A program made the translations under genes and the position numbers. From the NCBI RefSeq assembly GCF_012396365.1, contig NZ_JAAXPG010000036.1, positions 1 to 64,000 on the forward strand: 64,000 nucleotides of DNA, in the 5' to 3' direction. This document shows, in pieces, positions 33,811 through 41,257 of the stretch. This DNA is from Nocardiopsis alborubida (lineage in GTDB: Bacteria > Actinomycetota > Actinomycetes > Streptosporangiales > Streptosporangiaceae). Every line of letters begins with the position of its first letter. Position 1 is the first letter of the stretch. The notes under the pieces were generated by a model, which saw nothing but the letters and a program-made list of their open reading frames with translations, was not told where the DNA came from and did no database searches.

Positions 33811-34047
33811 GTGCCCGAGCGCAAGAAGGTGCTGCTGCGGCTAGACCCGGCCGTCCACGACGCGCTCGCGCGGTGGGCCGGGCAGGAGCTGCGCAGCACC
33901 AACGCCCAGATCGAGTTCCTGCTGCGCCGCGCGCTGGACGACGCGGGGCGGATGCCCAAGGAGGCGGGGGCCATCCCCCGCCGCGGACGACCGCGCAGAC
34001 CCGAACCGGAGCGGCAGGGGTCGGAGGACGACGCTCCGGGGGAGTGA
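33811..34047 (+). CDS. Arc-type ribbon-helix-helix protein
   Basis: The 78-residue protein has an Arc/MetJ-like fold: KKVLLRLDPAVHDALARWAGQELRSTNAQIEFLLRRALDDAG. A short beta-strand (VLLRL) for DNA contact is followed by two helices, and the tail is basic and disordered. It probably dimerises and binds a short palindrome; GTGATATCAC in the promoter of its own operon is the obvious candidate, but that is inference. The GTG at 33811 has GAGG 5 bases upstream; GTG 33805 is the alternative. Confidence 0.82.
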   Translation: MPERKKVLLRLDPAVHDALARWAGQELRSTNAQIEFLLRRALDDAGRMPKEAGAIPRRGRPRRPEPERQGSEDDAPGE

Positions 34048-34231
34048 CGGGGCCGCCACGCGCAGGCCCCGAGGGCCACGGATCCGGGCGCCCTGGGGGG
34101 CGTCCGGATCCGGCGTACGCGTGGCACCCGGTGCGCTGGTCCCCGGAGGCGTTTCGTCCGGGCCGCCGCGACGCACGGGTCCCGGGCGGAGGAGGCGGCC
34201 CGGTGCGCCGGTCCCCGCCCGGGAGGAGCCC

Positions 34232-34288
34232 GCGTCAGCCCAGCGCGGCCGCGTCAGCCCAGCGCGGCCGCGTCAGCCCAGCGCGGCC
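34232..34288. repeat. 19-bp tandem triplication over a stop codon
   Basis: The unit GCGTCAGCCCAGCGCGGCC occurs three times in a row (34232, 34251, 34270), all identical. The unit at 34270 contains the end of the FAD dehydrogenase gene (codons Ala-Leu-Gly then stop, reading minus). The other two units are copies of this end lying beyond it. Confidence 0.93.
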
Positions 34289-35940
34289 GCGGCGGCCCTC
34301 CCGGCCGTGCGGCCCGAGAACAGGCAGCCGCCCAGGAAGGTGCCCTCCAGCGCCCGGTAGCCGTGCACCCCGCCGCCGCCGAACCCGGCGACCTCGCCCG
34401 CGGCGTACACCCCCGGCAGCGGCGTGCCGTCCGCGCGCAGCACCCGGGCGTCCAGGTCGGTGTGCAGGCCGCCCAGGGACTTGCGGGTCAGGACGTGCAG
34501 GCGCACCGCGATCAGCGGACCCGCCTTGGGGTCCAGGATCTGGTGCGGGGACGCCACCCGGGCCAGGCGGTCGCCCCGGTAGTTGCGCGCCCCGTGGATC
34601 GCCGTCACCTGGAGGTCCTTGGTGAAGGTGTTGACCATCTCCCGGTCGCGGGCCACCACCTCGCGGGTGACGGTGTCGGCGTCGAGCACGTCGTCGCCCG
34701 CGATCGCCCTCATCTTGCGGATCAGCTCGGGCAGCCGGTCGGCCACGGCGAAGTCCGCGCCGTTGCGCTTGAAGGCCTCCACCGGACCCGGCGCGCCCGG
34801 CAGCACCCGCTTGAGGACGAGCCCGAGGTCCTTCCCGGTCAGGTCGGGGTTCTGCTCCGACCCCGACAGGGCGAACTCCTTCTCGATGATCCTCTGCGAG
34901 AGCACGAACCACGTGTACTCGTGGCCGCTGCGCATGATGTGCTCCAGGGTTCCCAGGGTGTCGAACCCCGGGAAGTAGGGCGCGGGCAGCCGCCTGCCGG
35001 TCGCGTCCAACCACAGCGAGGAGGGCCCCGGCAGGATGCGGATGCCGTGCCGGGACCAGACGGGGTCCCAGTTCTGGATGCCCTCGGTGTAGTGCCACAT
35101 GCGGTCGGGGTTGACGACCCGCCCGCCCGCCTCCTCGGTGATGGCCAGCATGCGCCCGTCCACGTGCTCGGGCACGCCCGAGAGCATGTGCCTCGGCGGG
35201 GTGCCCAGGCGCTCGGGCCAGTTGCGGCGCACCAGGTCGTGGTTGGCTCCGATCCCGCCGGAGGTGACGATCACCGCCTGGGCGGAGAGCTCGAAGTCGC
35301 CGACCGCCTCGCGGCCGCTGGCCTCGCCCCGCCTGACGTCGCTGGGGGCCAGGACCGCGCCGCGCACGCCGGTGACCGTCCCGCCCGTGACCACCAGCTC
35401 GTCCACCCGGTGGCGGAAGCGCAGCGAGACCAGGCCGCGCTCGGCCGCCTCGCGCACCCGCCGCTCGAAGGGCGCGACCACGCCCGGCCCCGTGCCCCAG
35501 GTGATGTGGAACCGGGGCACGGAGTTGCCGTGGCCGTCGGCCAGGTAGCCGCCGCGCTCGGCCCAGCCCACGAGGGGGAAGAACCGTATCCCCTGCTGGT
35601 GGAGCCAGGATCGCTTCTCCCCGGCGGCGAAGTCCACGTAGGCCTCGGCCCACCGGCGGGGCCAGGCGTCCTCGGGGCGGTCGAACCCGGCGGTGCCCGT
35701 CCAGTCCTGCATGGCCAGCTCCGCGGAGTCCCTCACACCCATGCGCCGCTGCTCGGGGGAGTCCACGAGGAACAGCCCGCCGAAGGACCAGAACGCCTGC
35801 CCGCCCAGGGACTGCTCGGGCTCCTGGTCCAGCAGGACCACGCGTCTGCCCGCGTCGGCCAGTTCGGCCGCCGCGGTCAGGCCCGCCAGTCCGGCGCCGA
35901 CGACGATGACGTCGGCGCGGTCGTCTCCGCTAACACCCAT
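34273..35940 (-). CDS. FAD-binding dehydrogenase (fumarate reductase/ketosteroid dehydrogenase fold)
   Basis: The 555-residue flavoprotein starts with the dinucleotide-binding motif DVIVVGAGLAGLTAAAELADAGRRVVLLDQE (9-39) and ends with GVYAAGEVAGFGGGGVHGYRALEGTFLGGCLFSGRTAGRAAA, the C-terminal FAD motif. The pattern corresponds to the FAD-binding dehydrogenase group near KstD and fumarate reductase flavoproteins. Substrate is unknown; no steroid-degradation genes are nearby. The ATG at 35940 has GAGGGGAAC upstream. The stop lies in the third copy of a 19-bp tandem repeat. Confidence 0.88.
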   Translation of the reverse strand: MGVSGDDRADVIVVGAGLAGLTAAAELADAGRRVVLLDQEPEQSLGGQAFWSFGGLFLVDSPEQRRMGVRDSAELAMQDWTGTAGFDRPEDAWPRRWAEAYVDFAAGEKRSWLHQQGIRFFPLVGWAERGGYLADGHGNSVPRFHITWGTGPGVVAPFERRVREAAERGLVSLRFRHRVDELVVTGGTVTGVRGAVLAPSDVRRGEASGREAVGDFELSAQAVIVTSGGIGANHDLVRRNWPERLGTPPRHMLSGVPEHVDGRMLAITEEAGGRVVNPDRMWHYTEGIQNWDPVWSRHGIRILPGPSSLWLDATGRRLPAPYFPGFDTLGTLEHIMRSGHEYTWFVLSQRIIEKEFALSGSEQNPDLTGKDLGLVLKRVLPGAPGPVEAFKRNGADFAVADRLPELIRKMRAIAGDDVLDADTVTREVVARDREMVNTFTKDLQVTAIHGARNYRGDRLARVASPHQILDPKAGPLIAVRLHVLTRKSLGGLHTDLDARVLRADGTPLPGVYAAGEVAGFGGGGVHGYRALEGTFLGGCLFSGRTAGRAAAAALG

Positions 35941-36050
35941 GCTGTTCCCCTCAGGTCGGCCGTGCCCGGGGCACGGCGTGCGCGATGGTGACGACTGTGC
36001 CGCTGCCGGGGCGATGCGGCAAGGGCGACGTGTGTCGTGCGCCACAGGAT

Positions 36051-36067
36051 TTGTCAGAAGGTGACAA
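36051..36067. promoter_or_regulatory. Inverted repeat between divergent dehydrogenase and membrane-protein genes
   Basis: TTGTCA (36051-36056) and TGACAA (36062-36067) flank GAAGG. It lies 111 bp from one start and 100 bp from the other, in the more AT-rich part of the divergent region. Candidate operator only. Confidence 0.35.
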
Positions 36068-36166
36068 GCCCTCCCGGATCGGCCACAATCGTGCGGCCCG
36101 CGCCCGCCGGATCCCCTCCGGTCCCGTTCGCGCTGGTCACACCGTGTTCAAGACAGAGGACTCCGC

Positions 36167-37009
36167 GTGTACTTCCATCCCCCCACCCTCGACCCCGGCT
36201 GGCTCGCCACCCTCACCGGGCTCGCGACCCTGCTCTTCCTCCTCGCCCAACCCCTGCTCCTGTGGCCCCTGATCCGCCGCCTGGGAGAACCCGCCGCACC
36301 CGGCCGCCCCTCGCCCCTGACGCGCCTCCAGCGCGCCACGGTGTGGGTGTCCATGGCCGAGGTCCTCCTGGCCGTGGCGTTCGTCGGCTCCGCTCGGGTC
36401 GTCACCCCGGCCGACATCGGACTCGTCCCGCCCCGGCTGCACGGCTACGACCCCGGGGCGCCCCCGGTCCTGGCGGACGACCTCGTCGCCTGGGCCGGGA
36501 CGGCCGCGGTCCTGCTGTGGACCGCGCTGTTCATGGCGGCCCTGGTGGTGCAGAGGCACCGCGACGGCGTCCGCGGGCAGGCCCCTCCCGGGCAGCGGGT
36601 CCACCTGCCCGACCTCACCGACGCCGAGTGGCGCTGGATGCCCTGGTCCTTCGCCCTGGGCGGCCTGGCCACCACGGTCGTGCTCTTCGTGGTCGTCTAC
36701 CCCCTGGTGACGGTGTTCGTCGGCCCCCTGGCGGCGGTCGCCGCCGTCGCGCTGCTGCTGGGAGGGCAGCAGTGGGGGAACGGGTACCAGCAGACGCTGG
36801 TCCTGACCGTGTACGGGGCGCTGATGGCGCTGTGCCACGCCTTCCTGTCCGCCGGATCCCTGTTCGTGCCCGTGGTCTTCTGGTGCGCCCTCGCCTACGC
36901 CTACGGCCGCTCGCTGCGCCAGCAGCGCCTCCAGCTCTTCCAGGCGGCGCCCATGGAGGTCACCATGCTCGACGCCGACGGCAACCCCGTCCGGCGGCCC
37001 GGGCGCTGA
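36167..37009 (+). CDS. Integral membrane protein, unknown function
   Basis: The 280-residue protein has about six hydrophobic segments, for example LATLTGLATLLFLLAQPLLL, VSMAEVLLAVAFVG, AGTAAVLLWTALFMAALVV and LGGLATTVVLFVVVYPLVTVFVG. It ends with a short soluble tail (AAPMEVTMLDADGNPVRRPGR). I recognise no family. The start is a GTG at 36167. It is divergent from the FAD dehydrogenase and convergent with the alcohol dehydrogenase. Confidence 0.75.
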   Translation: MYFHPPTLDPGWLATLTGLATLLFLLAQPLLLWPLIRRLGEPAAPGRPSPLTRLQRATVWVSMAEVLLAVAFVGSARVVTPADIGLVPPRLHGYDPGAPPVLADDLVAWAGTAAVLLWTALFMAALVVQRHRDGVRGQAPPGQRVHLPDLTDAEWRWMPWSFALGGLATTVVLFVVVYPLVTVFVGPLAAVAAVALLLGGQQWGNGYQQTLVLTVYGALMALCHAFLSAGSLFVPVVFWCALAYAYGRSLRQQRLQLFQAAPMEVTMLDADGNPVRRPGR

Positions 37010-37030
37010 CCGGGACGGGCCGCGCGCCCC

Positions 37031-37071
37031 GGGCTCCGGCGGTACCGCGTCGCGCGTCGCCGCCGGAGCCC
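37031..37071. terminator. Bidirectional hairpin before the alcohol dehydrogenase stop
   Basis: GGGCTCCGGCGG (37031-37042) and CCGCCGGAGCCC (37060-37071) form a perfect 12-bp stem with a 17-base loop between convergent genes. Confidence 0.7.
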
Positions 37072-37078
37072 GCCGCGT

Positions 37079-38173
37079 TCAGGCGCCGAAGCGCACCAGC
37101 GACCGGCCGCCCCGGCCCTGGGCCATGCGCTCGAAGGCCTCGGGCACGCCCTCGAGCGGGATCTCGTCGGTGACCATCGCCGCCAGCTTCAGCTCCCCCG
37201 AGCGCACCCGATCGGCGATGAGCGGGATGTCGCGCGCAGGGTCGCTGGAGCCGTACACGCACCCGCGCAGTGTGCGCGCCTGGTGGAACAGCTCCAAAGC
37301 GTTGAAGGACACCTCGTCGTCCAGCCTGCCCACGCCCACCACCGTGACCGTGCCGCCGCGCCGGGACACGTCCCAGGCCGAGCGCACCACCTTCGCCGAC
37401 CCCACCACCTCGAAGGCGTGGTCGGCGCCGCGCCCGCCCGTCAGCGCGCGCACGGCCCTGACCAGCGTTTCGTCGGCGAGCAGGAACTCGGTGGCGCCCA
37501 GTGAGCGGGCCAGTTCCTCCTTGGCGGGGGAGACGTCCACGGCGACCACCGGGTCGGCCCCGGCCAGGCGCGCGGCCTGGAGCAGCGACAGGCCCACCCC
37601 GCCCAGGCCCAGCACCACGGCGGACTGGCCCTCGCGCACGCCCGCGGAGTTGTTGACCGCGCCCCAGCCGGTGAGCACCGCGCAGCCCAGCACGGCGGCC
37701 ACCGCCGGGTCGATCCCGTCGGGCAGCGGTACGACGGCGGAGGCGGGCACCACGGTGGCCTCGGCGAACGCGCCGCAGCCCAGGCCGGGGTAGACGGGAG
37801 TGCCGTCGGCGAGCTCGGCGTAGGGCCGCGCGGTGCGGTCCAGCGCGTGCTCGCACAGGTGGGGCTCGCCCTGGCGGCAGAACCAGCACTCCCGGCAGGA
37901 GGGGGCCCAGTTCAGGATCACCTGCTGGCCGGGCAGCACCTCGGTGACGCCCTCGCCGACGGCGTCGACGGTACCGGCGCCCTCGTGGCCCAGCACGGCG
38001 GGCCACTTCTGCGCCAGGGTGCCGTTGGACAGGGACAGGTCGGAGTGGCACACCCCGGCCGCGGCCAGGCGTATCCGCACCTGGCCGGGACCGGGGTCGG
38101 GCAGGACCAGGTCGCGTATCTGGGGAGGGGCGCCGCGTTCGGAGAAGACGGCGGCCCTGACGGTCGTACTCAT
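37079..38173 (-). CDS. Zinc-dependent alcohol dehydrogenase (class III-like MDR)
   Basis: The 364-residue protein follows the zinc MDR plan: catalytic-zinc motif AAGVCHSDLSLSNG, GHEGAGTVDAVGEGV, structural-zinc cysteines in CRECWFCRQGEPHLCEHA, NAD motif VVLGLGGVGLSLLQAARLAG and VVAVDVSPAKEELARSLGA. It resembles AdhC and mycothiol-dependent formaldehyde dehydrogenase relatives. The alcohol or aldehyde used is not evident. Upstream, 40 bp from the ATG, is a perfect 14-bp TetR-type palindrome, which suggests control by an unlinked TetR protein. It diverges from the Ku gene. Confidence 0.92.
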   Translation of the reverse strand: MSTTVRAAVFSERGAPPQIRDLVLPDPGPGQVRIRLAAAGVCHSDLSLSNGTLAQKWPAVLGHEGAGTVDAVGEGVTEVLPGQQVILNWAPSCRECWFCRQGEPHLCEHALDRTARPYAELADGTPVYPGLGCGAFAEATVVPASAVVPLPDGIDPAVAAVLGCAVLTGWGAVNNSAGVREGQSAVVLGLGGVGLSLLQAARLAGADPVVAVDVSPAKEELARSLGATEFLLADETLVRAVRALTGGRGADHAFEVVGSAKVVRSAWDVSRRGGTVTVVGVGRLDDEVSFNALELFHQARTLRGCVYGSSDPARDIPLIADRVRSGELKLAAMVTDEIPLEGVPEAFERMAQGRGGRSLVRFGA

Positions 38174-38213
38174 GGGAGGAGCTCCAATCACGGACTGCCG
38201 CGACAGTAGCAAT

Positions 38214-38227
38214 ACCGACCGGTCGGT
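38214..38227. promoter_or_regulatory. Perfect 14-bp TetR-type palindrome
   Basis: ACCGACCGGTCGGT is perfectly self-complementary and lies 40 bp upstream of the alcohol dehydrogenase ATG and 128 bp upstream of Ku. Several TetR/AcrR-family proteins bind sites of this pattern (ACCGNCCGGNCGGT class). No TetR gene is adjacent; the only one in the window is 4 kb away at 42312. Confidence 0.7.
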
Positions 38228-38355
38228 CAAGAGTCGGGGGCGTGCGGGCCCGTGCTCTCACGGATGGTCCCGGTCCTTCCCGCCTTGGGGGTCCTTTGCC
38301 GTTCTCGACCGACATTTTGCCTGGTAACGGTAATGATGGGGGCAGAGGAGGGGTC

Positions 38356-39375
38356 ATGGTCAATCCGGTCTGGGTGGGAACCCTCATGTTCGGCAGGGTG
38401 CCCGTCGGCGTGCGCCTCTACAGCGCGCGCGAGCGCAGGGGGCCCGTGCTGCACCAGTTCGAGCGGGGCACGGCCGACCGCATCCGCTACGTCCGCGTCA
38501 ACGAGCGCACCGGTGAGGAGGTCGCCGGCGAGGACGTCGTGCGCGGGGCCCGCACGGGGGTCGAGGACGAGTACGTGGTCCTGGAACCGGAGGAGCTGGA
38601 GGAGATCCTCCCGCACGGCTCGCGCACCATGGAGCTGACCGGCTTCCTGTCCCGGGGCGCCGTCGACGCGCTGTGGTACGCCGCCACCTACTACGTCGCC
38701 CCCAGGTCCGCGGCCGACGCCAGGGCCTACCAGCTGCTGTACACGGCCCTGGAGCAGACCCGCCGCACGGGCGTGGCCACCATCGTCCTGCGCGACCGCG
38801 AGTACCCCGTCCTGATCGAGCCGAACCGGGGCGTGCTGTCGGCCTCCACCCTGTGGTGGCCCGACGAGGTCCGCGAACCCGACGACGTGATGCCGCCCGT
38901 GGCCCACGCCGCGCTGGCCAAGAACGAGCTCGAACTGGCCCGGGAGCTGGTCAGGTCCCTGTCGATCGAGTGGGACCCCGAGGACTACGCCGACAGCTAC
39001 GGCCAGCGACTGACCGAGCTGGTGCGCGCCAAGGCCGGGGGCAGGACGTTCACCCACCGGCCCGAGCAGGCCGCACCCCCCGAGGACGCGGACGGGCTCG
39101 GGGAGGCCCTGCGCCAGAGCCTGCCGGCCCAGCGCACCCAGGGCACGCGGTCACGCGGCCCGCGCGCGTCCACCGGGGCGGAGGGAACCGGGGCGCGCGA
39201 ACCCCGGGGAGCCGGAGCGCGCGGTGCCCGGGTCGAGCGGAGGGGCGAGGGCCGTGCCACCAAGCGGGAACTGCTCCAGCGGGCCTCGGAGCTGGACGTG
39301 CCGGGCCGGTCGAAGATGAACCGGGACCAGCTGGAGGAGGCCGTGGGGCTGAGCGGTTCCGACGCCCGCCGCTGA
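38356..39375 (+). CDS. ku: Non-homologous end-joining protein Ku
   Basis: The 339-residue protein has the bacterial Ku core (1-250): VWVGTLMFGRVPVGVRLYSAR, LHQFERGTADRIRYVRVNERTGEEVAGEDVVRGA, EYVVLEPEELEEILP and LWWPDEVREPDD. An Arg/Gly-rich linker leads to a C-terminal SAP-like segment, TKRELLQRASELDVPGRSKMNRDQLEEAV. Ku encircles DNA ends and recruits LigD for repair. No ligD gene lies next to it. GGAGGGG precedes the ATG. Repeat copy D starts 21 bases past the stop. Confidence 0.93.
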   Translation: MVNPVWVGTLMFGRVPVGVRLYSARERRGPVLHQFERGTADRIRYVRVNERTGEEVAGEDVVRGARTGVEDEYVVLEPEELEEILPHGSRTMELTGFLSRGAVDALWYAATYYVAPRSAADARAYQLLYTALEQTRRTGVATIVLRDREYPVLIEPNRGVLSASTLWWPDEVREPDDVMPPVAHAALAKNELELARELVRSLSIEWDPEDYADSYGQRLTELVRAKAGGRTFTHRPEQAAPPEDADGLGEALRQSLPAQRTQGTRSRGPRASTGAEGTGAREPRGAGARGARVERRGEGRATKRELLQRASELDVPGRSKMNRDQLEEAVGLSGSDARR

Positions 39376-39396
39376 GGGCCGCGCCGCCGCCCGGGC

Positions 39397-39487
39397 CCGG
39401 CGCCTCCGGCGTGATCTCGTACCTGTGGCGAGGTTCGAGCGCCGACATCGGCTATGAGTACAAGATCATCGCAGGTCAGGTCCCTCA
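39397..39487 (-). repeat. 91-bp palindromic dispersed element, copy D
   Basis: Read on the minus strand it starts TGAGGGACCTGACCTGCGAT, matching copy A at 18 of the first 20 bases, and keeps TGATCTTGTACT and AGCCGATGTCGG. Arms TGATCTCGTACC and GAGTACAAGATCA face each other in the palindrome. It lies 21 bases after the Ku stop. Confidence 0.9.
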
Positions 39488-39570
39488 TGCCGCACCAGTG
39501 ACGTCTCCGGCCGCTCCGTCGTCAGGGGGTCTGCCGGGGTTGACGGATGCCCACGGCGGCCGGACAGTGT

Positions 39571-39584
39571 TGGGAGCGCTCCCA
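39571..39584. promoter_or_regulatory. CelR/CebR operator
   Basis: TGGGAGCGCTCCCA is the exact 14-bp palindrome bound by CelR of Thermobifida fusca and CebR of Streptomyces, LacI-family repressors released by cellobiose. It lies about 210 bp upstream of an extracellular esterase with a cellulose-binding module, which makes functional sense. No celR gene or cellobiose transporter is in the window. Confidence 0.9.
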
Positions 39585-39794
39585 GTGCAGGCGGCGACCC
39601 CGCCCGAGCGCTCCGCGAGCCCGCCGTCGGCCGAACCCGTCGGTCGGGCGACCGCCCACCGCCGACCGGGCCGCCACCGCGACCGGAACGTCGCACGCGG
39701 AGCCGCGCCCGCCGGGAGCGGCCCCACGAGGCGGTCGGCGTGCACGCGGGCACCGCAGTGACCCCCACCCCCCGACGTCGGGAAGGCCCCGCAC

Positions 39795-41105
39795 GTGACC
39801 CACACCCGCCCGAACCCCGTCAGCAGGACGGTCGGCGCGCTCGTCGCCGTCGTCCTGCCCATGCTGGCCGCACTCCTGTTCACCGCGCCCCCGGCCTCGG
39901 CCGCCACCCTGACCGAGGTGGACGACTTCGGCCCCAACCCCAGCGGTCTGCGCATGTACCTGTACGTGCCGGACAGCGTCACCGACGACCCCCCGGTCCT
40001 GGTCGCCCAGCACTGGTGCACCGGAACCGGACCCGTCTTCCACGCCAACACCGAGTTCGCCTCGCTGGCCGACCGGTACGGCTTCATCGTCATCTATCCC
40101 TCCGTCACGCGCAGCAGCCAGTGCTTCGACGTGTCCTCGCCCGAGGCGCTGACCCGGGGCGGCGGCAGCGACCCGGTCGGCATCCGCTCGATGGTCGCCC
40201 ACGTCGTCGACGCCCACGACGCCGACACCGAGCGCGTGTTCGTCACCGGCGTCTCCTCCGGAGCCATGATGACCAACGTCATGCTGGCCAACTACCCGGA
40301 CGTGTTCGCCGCGGGAGCGGCCTTCAGCGGCGTGCCCTTCGGCTGCTTCGCCACCACCGACGGCTCCGGCTGGAACAACGCCTGCTCCAGCGGCACGATC
40401 GACCGCACCCCGCAGGAGTGGGGCGACCTGGTCCGCGACTCCTACCCCGGCTACACCGGACCGCGGCCCCGTATGCAGCTGTGGCACGGGACCGAGGACA
40501 CCACCCTGCACTACGCCAACCTCGGCGAGGAGATCGAGCAGTGGACCGACGTCCACGGCCTCGGCCAGACCCCGGACGCAACCGACCAGCCCCAGCCCGG
40601 CTGGACCCGCACCCGCTACGGCGCCACCGGGGGCCGGGCCCCGGTGGAGGCCGTCAGCATGCAGGGCGTCGGCCACAACCTCATGGCCAACGGTATGGCG
40701 GCCCACGCCATCACCTTCTTCGGTCTCGACCAGGACGCCGGCCCCGGTCCCGATCCGGACCCCGAGCCCGAGCCCGAGCCCGGTGACGGGGACTGCACCG
40801 TCGCGGCCACCGCCAACGCCTGGAACACCGGCCTGACCAACTCCCTGACCATCACCAACACCGGCACCGCGTCCGTCGACGGCTGGTCCCTGGGCTTCAC
40901 CCTGCCCGCGGGCCAGACCATCACCTCGGGCTGGAACGCCGCCTACAGTCCGCGACAGGGCGCGGTCACCGCCACCAACGCCCCCTACAACGCGGTCATC
41001 GCCCCCGGCGCCAGCGTGAGCATCGGCTACCAGGCCACGCACACCGGCGACTCCGGCCAGCCGACCGGCTTCGCCCTCAACGGCGCGGCCTGCTCCCCGG
41101 CCTGA
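39795..41105 (+). CDS. Secreted CE1-type esterase with C-terminal CBM2
   Basis: The 436-residue precursor has a signal peptide cut after PPASAA (about 37). The catalytic domain is an alpha/beta hydrolase of the PHB-depolymerase/feruloyl or acetylxylan esterase group. Ser154 lies in TGVSSGAMMTNVM, LWHGTEDTTLHY supplies the acid region and GVGHNLM the His. A linker of Asp/Glu-Pro repeats (about 316-332) leads to a family 2 carbohydrate-binding module with WNTGLTNSLTITNTG and GWNAAYSPRQGAVTATN. It probably removes acyl or feruloyl groups from hemicellulose. The upstream CelR-type operator links it to cellulose use. Confidence 0.9.
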   Translation: MTHTRPNPVSRTVGALVAVVLPMLAALLFTAPPASAATLTEVDDFGPNPSGLRMYLYVPDSVTDDPPVLVAQHWCTGTGPVFHANTEFASLADRYGFIVIYPSVTRSSQCFDVSSPEALTRGGGSDPVGIRSMVAHVVDAHDADTERVFVTGVSSGAMMTNVMLANYPDVFAAGAAFSGVPFGCFATTDGSGWNNACSSGTIDRTPQEWGDLVRDSYPGYTGPRPRMQLWHGTEDTTLHYANLGEEIEQWTDVHGLGQTPDATDQPQPGWTRTRYGATGGRAPVEAVSMQGVGHNLMANGMAAHAITFFGLDQDAGPGPDPDPEPEPEPGDGDCTVAATANAWNTGLTNSLTITNTGTASVDGWSLGFTLPAGQTITSGWNAAYSPRQGAVTATNAPYNAVIAPGASVSIGYQATHTGDSGQPTGFALNGAACSPA

Positions 41106-41110
41106 CCCGG

Positions 41111-41145
41111 CGCGGCGCGGCCCTCCCGGAAAGGGCCGCGCCGCG
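41111..41145 (+). terminator. Hairpin after the esterase gene
   Basis: CGCGGCGCGGCCCT (41111-41124) and AGGGCCGCGCCGCG (41132-41145) form a perfect 14-bp stem with a 7-base loop, 6 bases past the stop, followed by TTG. Confidence 0.75.
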
Positions 41146-41257
41146 TTGCACTCGCGCCGAAGAGGGGTATGTCCCCTTCGTCCGTGCGGACCGCGGTGCC
41201 GTGAACCCACGCGCCACCGGGGCCGCCCAGTGTCCCGCGCGGTGTACGGGAGGTCCC

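Larger units (their letters stand above)
39376..39794. other. Intergenic region with repeat copy D and CelR-type operator
   Basis: The 419 bp contain the 91-bp repeat (39397-39487), an 83-bp stretch, the CelR/CebR palindrome (39571-39584) and a 210-bp leader before the esterase gene. I see no gene here. Confidence 0.6.
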
